From Chelonoidis abingdonii (Eukaryota; Chordata; Testudines; Testudinidae), in assembly GCF_003597395.2 (NCBI RefSeq), contig NC_133777.1, positions 59,058,930 through 59,122,929 on the forward strand: a DNA stretch of 64,000 nucleotides. Reading direction: 5' to 3'. A program made the position numbers and the translations under genes. Positions 60,728 to 64,000 of the stretch are shown here, one piece after another. Each line of letters starts with the position of its first letter. Position 1 is the stretch's first letter. The notes under the pieces are model-generated. The model did not search any database. It was given only the letters and a program-made list of their open reading frames with translations, and was not told the origin of the DNA.

Positions 60728-62493
60728 GAAGATTATATGGTAGGAAGTAAGTTTATTTTAGAGATGGAAGATCTTGAAAGTTCAGAGGTTCAATTGGATT
60801 AAGCTCACAGAAGTTTGTTCAGAAAGTTTAGAGAAGCACTATCTGAATCTGCAATGTTGGATACAAATATTTTCAGCAGTTTCTGTTGGAGCTAGGCAGA
60901 GGCATACATCAGATATCTTTAAAATAATTTTTTAAAAATGTTTCATCGTTTTTGAACCTCAATTTCAGTTTGAGTTCAGATCATGATTTTCTTAAAGATT
61001 CTGGTCAGTGCACCCAATCTTGATTTATGAGGAACAATGTGATGGTTTTTAATGGGATTTGTACCAGCAGATATTGCAGTCATCTGTCTGCATTTTTCTC
61101 CCTTAATATTTTTGGAGAAGTAACAAGAGTGTTTCAAAGTTCAGTCTGTTTACTGCAGATGTTATTCTGGATGATGTGGTCTTTAAGGGATGTATTTCAT
61201 AAGGATTGTTGCTAGTTGTCTGGGTTTTTCAATGCTGCTTTATTTGCAAATACTACAAATTAAGGGTCCAAAATGTGTTGTAACTTGGATTGAAGAGCTG
61301 TGTAAAGTTTGCTTTGCCTGTACAAAGTGAGCAGGATTGGGTCTCATAAAGGCAGGCAATAAGAATTTCCATTTCTTATACTAAGATAACAGGCTCTGCA
61401 AATTTCTGTTGTCTGTCCTATGATGAACGGACAAAGCCATAAGAATTGCAAACTTTTAAATAAGGGCTTTCAGCCATTTATACAGACGTCTTCTACACTT
61501 AGCACAGTCACTAGTGCTGCTGAGTCAAATGATAGCTGAATGTGTGTTGTAGTTATTTTCAGGGCAGTGTTTAGGCATGCTGATTGGAGGTGGGGAGGAA
61601 ATCTGTGCCACACACATTCTGAGGATCTCTTTCTCTGAGGTTTCACTGTTGCATCTTTTTTGTGAGCACCAAATTCATTTGAAATGGGGGGGAAGATGGA
61701 GTTATGTTCTGGGGGGCAATCCCAGATGAAAAGCTGTTACCTCTTACCCCATAATCCTTAAGTGCCTAAAGCTTTTCTACTGTAGTTCTCTGCCTGGGAT
61801 GCTCACAGTCAGCAACCAGCATGCCCTCTGTCTATGTATGGGGCAGCCCTGGTCCAATGCCTTTGATCCATGAACCTGTCTGCAGACTCCAGGCTTCCAC
61901 CGGCCTTGGTTAACATCTGGTAGTGACTCTACACTTCCTTAGCCCTGAATTTCCCCCCAGAAACACTTGTTTTGGAACAATCAGCGAAAAGTTAATTTGC
62001 TGCTCCTTTAGGGTCAATATCCAACAGTTCGTTACTTCAGCTGGAGTTACCCCTACATAAAGTTCACTCAAACTGTGAGGAAGGAAACATGGAATCTACT
62101 GGTGAAGGAAGTTTCCTGCTGAGTGTGACGTTGCCTAGCAGGCTGCCAGCTAAAACCTAGGCAGCAGACTAATTCACTCGCATGCTAAAAGAAACCAAAG
62201 AAATGGTAAAAGATCATAGTGTGTTCAAACCAATGCACTTGTTAGAACAGAACAAAAAGGGATGTTCATATACATGGCATATTCCCGATAATTACATTTG
62301 CCCTAAATTCTTGAAATCTAGAGGAATGCTAATAGTGTTGTCTTCACTCATCTAAAACTTGTTGATTTACATTGACCTAGGGCTAACTAAGTACAAATTT
62401 ATATTAGTATTTAGATGTGAGTTCACTTATTATGTAAAACTTCATGAAAACTAATGAAAGATTGTTTCTGGCTATCACACTGTGTTTACATTA
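60728..62493. other. Intergenic sequence, nothing recognised
   Basis: No supported gene or repeat family. Confidence 0.4.
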
Positions 62494-63214
62494 TGTTTGC
62501 GCCTTGGAAATGTAAATGAAAAAGCAAGGGCCATTAAACGACAAAGGATTTACAGTCCCAGTCTGCATTTCCTAATCTTCGTCATCAAAGAAAGCACATA
62601 AATGGGGCAAGACGCTGGTCAGCATGCCTTCTGTGAGTGGGGCCTATAAATACTGATTCAAGGGAATGATCTTGTATCTCTGATCTATTTGGATGCTGTC
62701 GAGGGTGTTCCAGATGCAAGACCGAGGTTGCTAAAGCCATTTTGGGCAACCCCGGAGAGACTTATGGAGAACTAGCAGATTAGACCACAAACTTAGACTC
62801 ACTTGTAATGTATTTTACCTGCTTTAACTTCTCAATAATTTTCATTTCTTTTTCTTAGCTAATAAATCTTTAGTTTACTAGAGAAATTGGCTATAGTGTT
62901 GTCTTTGAGATCAAGAGTATCCATTGACCTGGGATAAGTGATTTGTCCCTTGGGGTTGAGAGTAACCTAATGTGTGGTGAATTTTTGATTTTAATAACCT
63001 TCCATCATAAACTCCAGTTTGTCTGAGAGGCTGGAGAGCTTAAGGGAACTGTCCATGGCAAGACTAACATAGTAGTCCAGGAGTGTACATTTGTTACTGG
63101 TTTGATGAAATCTAATTATAGGATATACCACCAGTTTGGGGTGTCTGCCCTATTTCTGACAGTCTGACCTGAGATTGGCACTCTCAGCTATAAACCATAC
63201 CAGACACAGGGACA
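62494..63214 (+). mobile_element. LTR related to the one at 53.5 kb
   Basis: It has a TATA-like gcctataaatactg near 62643, a poly(A) signal in gctaataaatctttagttta near 62860, then attggctatagtg, ttgacctgggataag, and a 3' part with accagtttggggtgtctgcc, ending near gacacagggaca. The ends are approximate and no target duplication was established. Confidence 0.68.
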
Positions 63215-64000
63215 CTTGCATTGTCTGCTACAATGCAAATTATTAGGTCCTGCCCCTTCTGCTGTAATTACATGAACATTAAATCTGTGGATGTCAATCT
63301 CCTCCCCCCATGAGAGTGTGGGATTTGCCTCCATCCCTTGTTAGCTTGATGAGCCTGTTTAGGCAATATGTAAATACATTCTCATTGGGTTTTTTTAAAG
63401 TACTCTGGCAGTAATTTCCAGGTGGAAAAAACACATTCCTTTGTCTAAGGTGGGGTAACTCCTGCTCAGCTGGCAAACACATTTTAGGAAATATAATTTC
63501 AGTTTCTTCACAACTCTGCATCAGTTGCTTGCACTTGCATTATGCCATATGAATAACCACTGAGTCATGAGATTTTCATTGGTACTCTGCATGATACTTA
63601 TCAGATACATTCCATGACATTAAAGAATTGGGGTACACTGAACTGGTTAAGCAAGCTGCAATTCATTGCCAGGTATCTTGGAGCCCTTTGCCCTCTGACC
63701 TTGGGCTGGTCTTAAAGCCACAGATAACTTCCAGTTTAAATACAAGTAGGAAAATTAGAGTGAAAAGAAATGGCCACATTGACCATCTACATGAAGACTG
63801 TGTTTACATTTCAACTGTGCTGGGTATAATAGCACACTTGGTCTGGACACTTCATTGAATAATTCATAAAGAGGTCTAGTTAAAGCCAAGGCAGCAAGTG
63901 CTATTATCTGTGACATAACAGACCCAGGGGAGAAACTGCCAGGTGGCATCATCCCACACAAACTACCTGCCGGGATAACTCCAAAGCAGTTTGCAAACTA
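63215..64000. other. Intergenic sequence, nothing recognised
   Basis: No supported gene or repeat up to the window end. Confidence 0.4.

Noticed and set aside
49191..64000. Exons of AQP9, the expected upstream neighbour of LIPC in mammals
   Set aside because: I looked for aquaporin motifs on the minus strand and saw none; the intergenic distance is large in mammals as well.
1..64000. CRISPR arrays, tRNA or rRNA genes, bacterial operons
   Set aside because: No regularly spaced repeats, cloverleaf or rRNA core sequence was seen; the window is vertebrate nuclear DNA.

Overview
The window looks like nuclear DNA of a turtle (Testudines). It is AT-rich, lacks bacterial-style gene packing, and is full of the repeat families typical of turtle genomes: CR1 3' ends, fold-back SINEs, MIRs, hAT/Harbinger/mariner-type DNA elements and solo LTRs. 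This assignment rests on recalled repeat families and was not checked by a database search.

One real gene is supported, on the minus strand: the 5' part of LIPC (hepatic triglyceride lipase). Coding exon 1 (48988-49069) encodes the signal peptide. Exon 2 (1540-1727) encodes the start of the mature enzyme, ending in the HGWS oxyanion-hole region. Both splice sites and the phase join correctly. Intron 1 is therefore about 47.3 kb and fills most of the window. About 100 bp upstream of the start codon lie an HNF1-like palindrome and an overlapping DR1 (HNF4-type) site, a plausible liver promoter. The 15 kb beyond it (49.2-64 kb) is upstream intergenic DNA with no exon I can recognise.

Layout: 1-1.54 kb, intron 2 with a solo LTR; 1.73-12.6 kb, intron 1 with mariner-like, hAT, SINE, MIR and GC-rich repeats; 12.6-15.9 kb, a decayed two-gene PIF/Harbinger transposon (transposase on plus, Myb/SANT-like partner on minus); 16-22 kb, MIRs, a hAT element and a CR1; 22.08-23.36 kb, a solo LTR split by an inserted 764-bp segment that is identical to 39763-40526; 24.4-25.6 kb, two adjacent hAT elements; 26.4-34.6 kb, SINEs, LTRs and small DNA transposons; 36.8-37.5 kb, LTR-like sequence; 39.3-41.2 kb, a microsatellite, the donor copy of the duplication, a CR1 and a MITE; 42.5-43.0 kb, a MITE and a perfect hairpin; 49 kb, LIPC exon 1 and promoter; 50-63.2 kb, a full-length fold-back SINE, three LTRs, a Tigger-like element and a 41-bp SINE remnant.

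The most notable observations are the perfect 764-bp templated duplication inserted into an LTR, the fold-back SINE series with different internal deletions but separate target-site duplications, and the HNF1/DR1 pair at the LIPC promoter.
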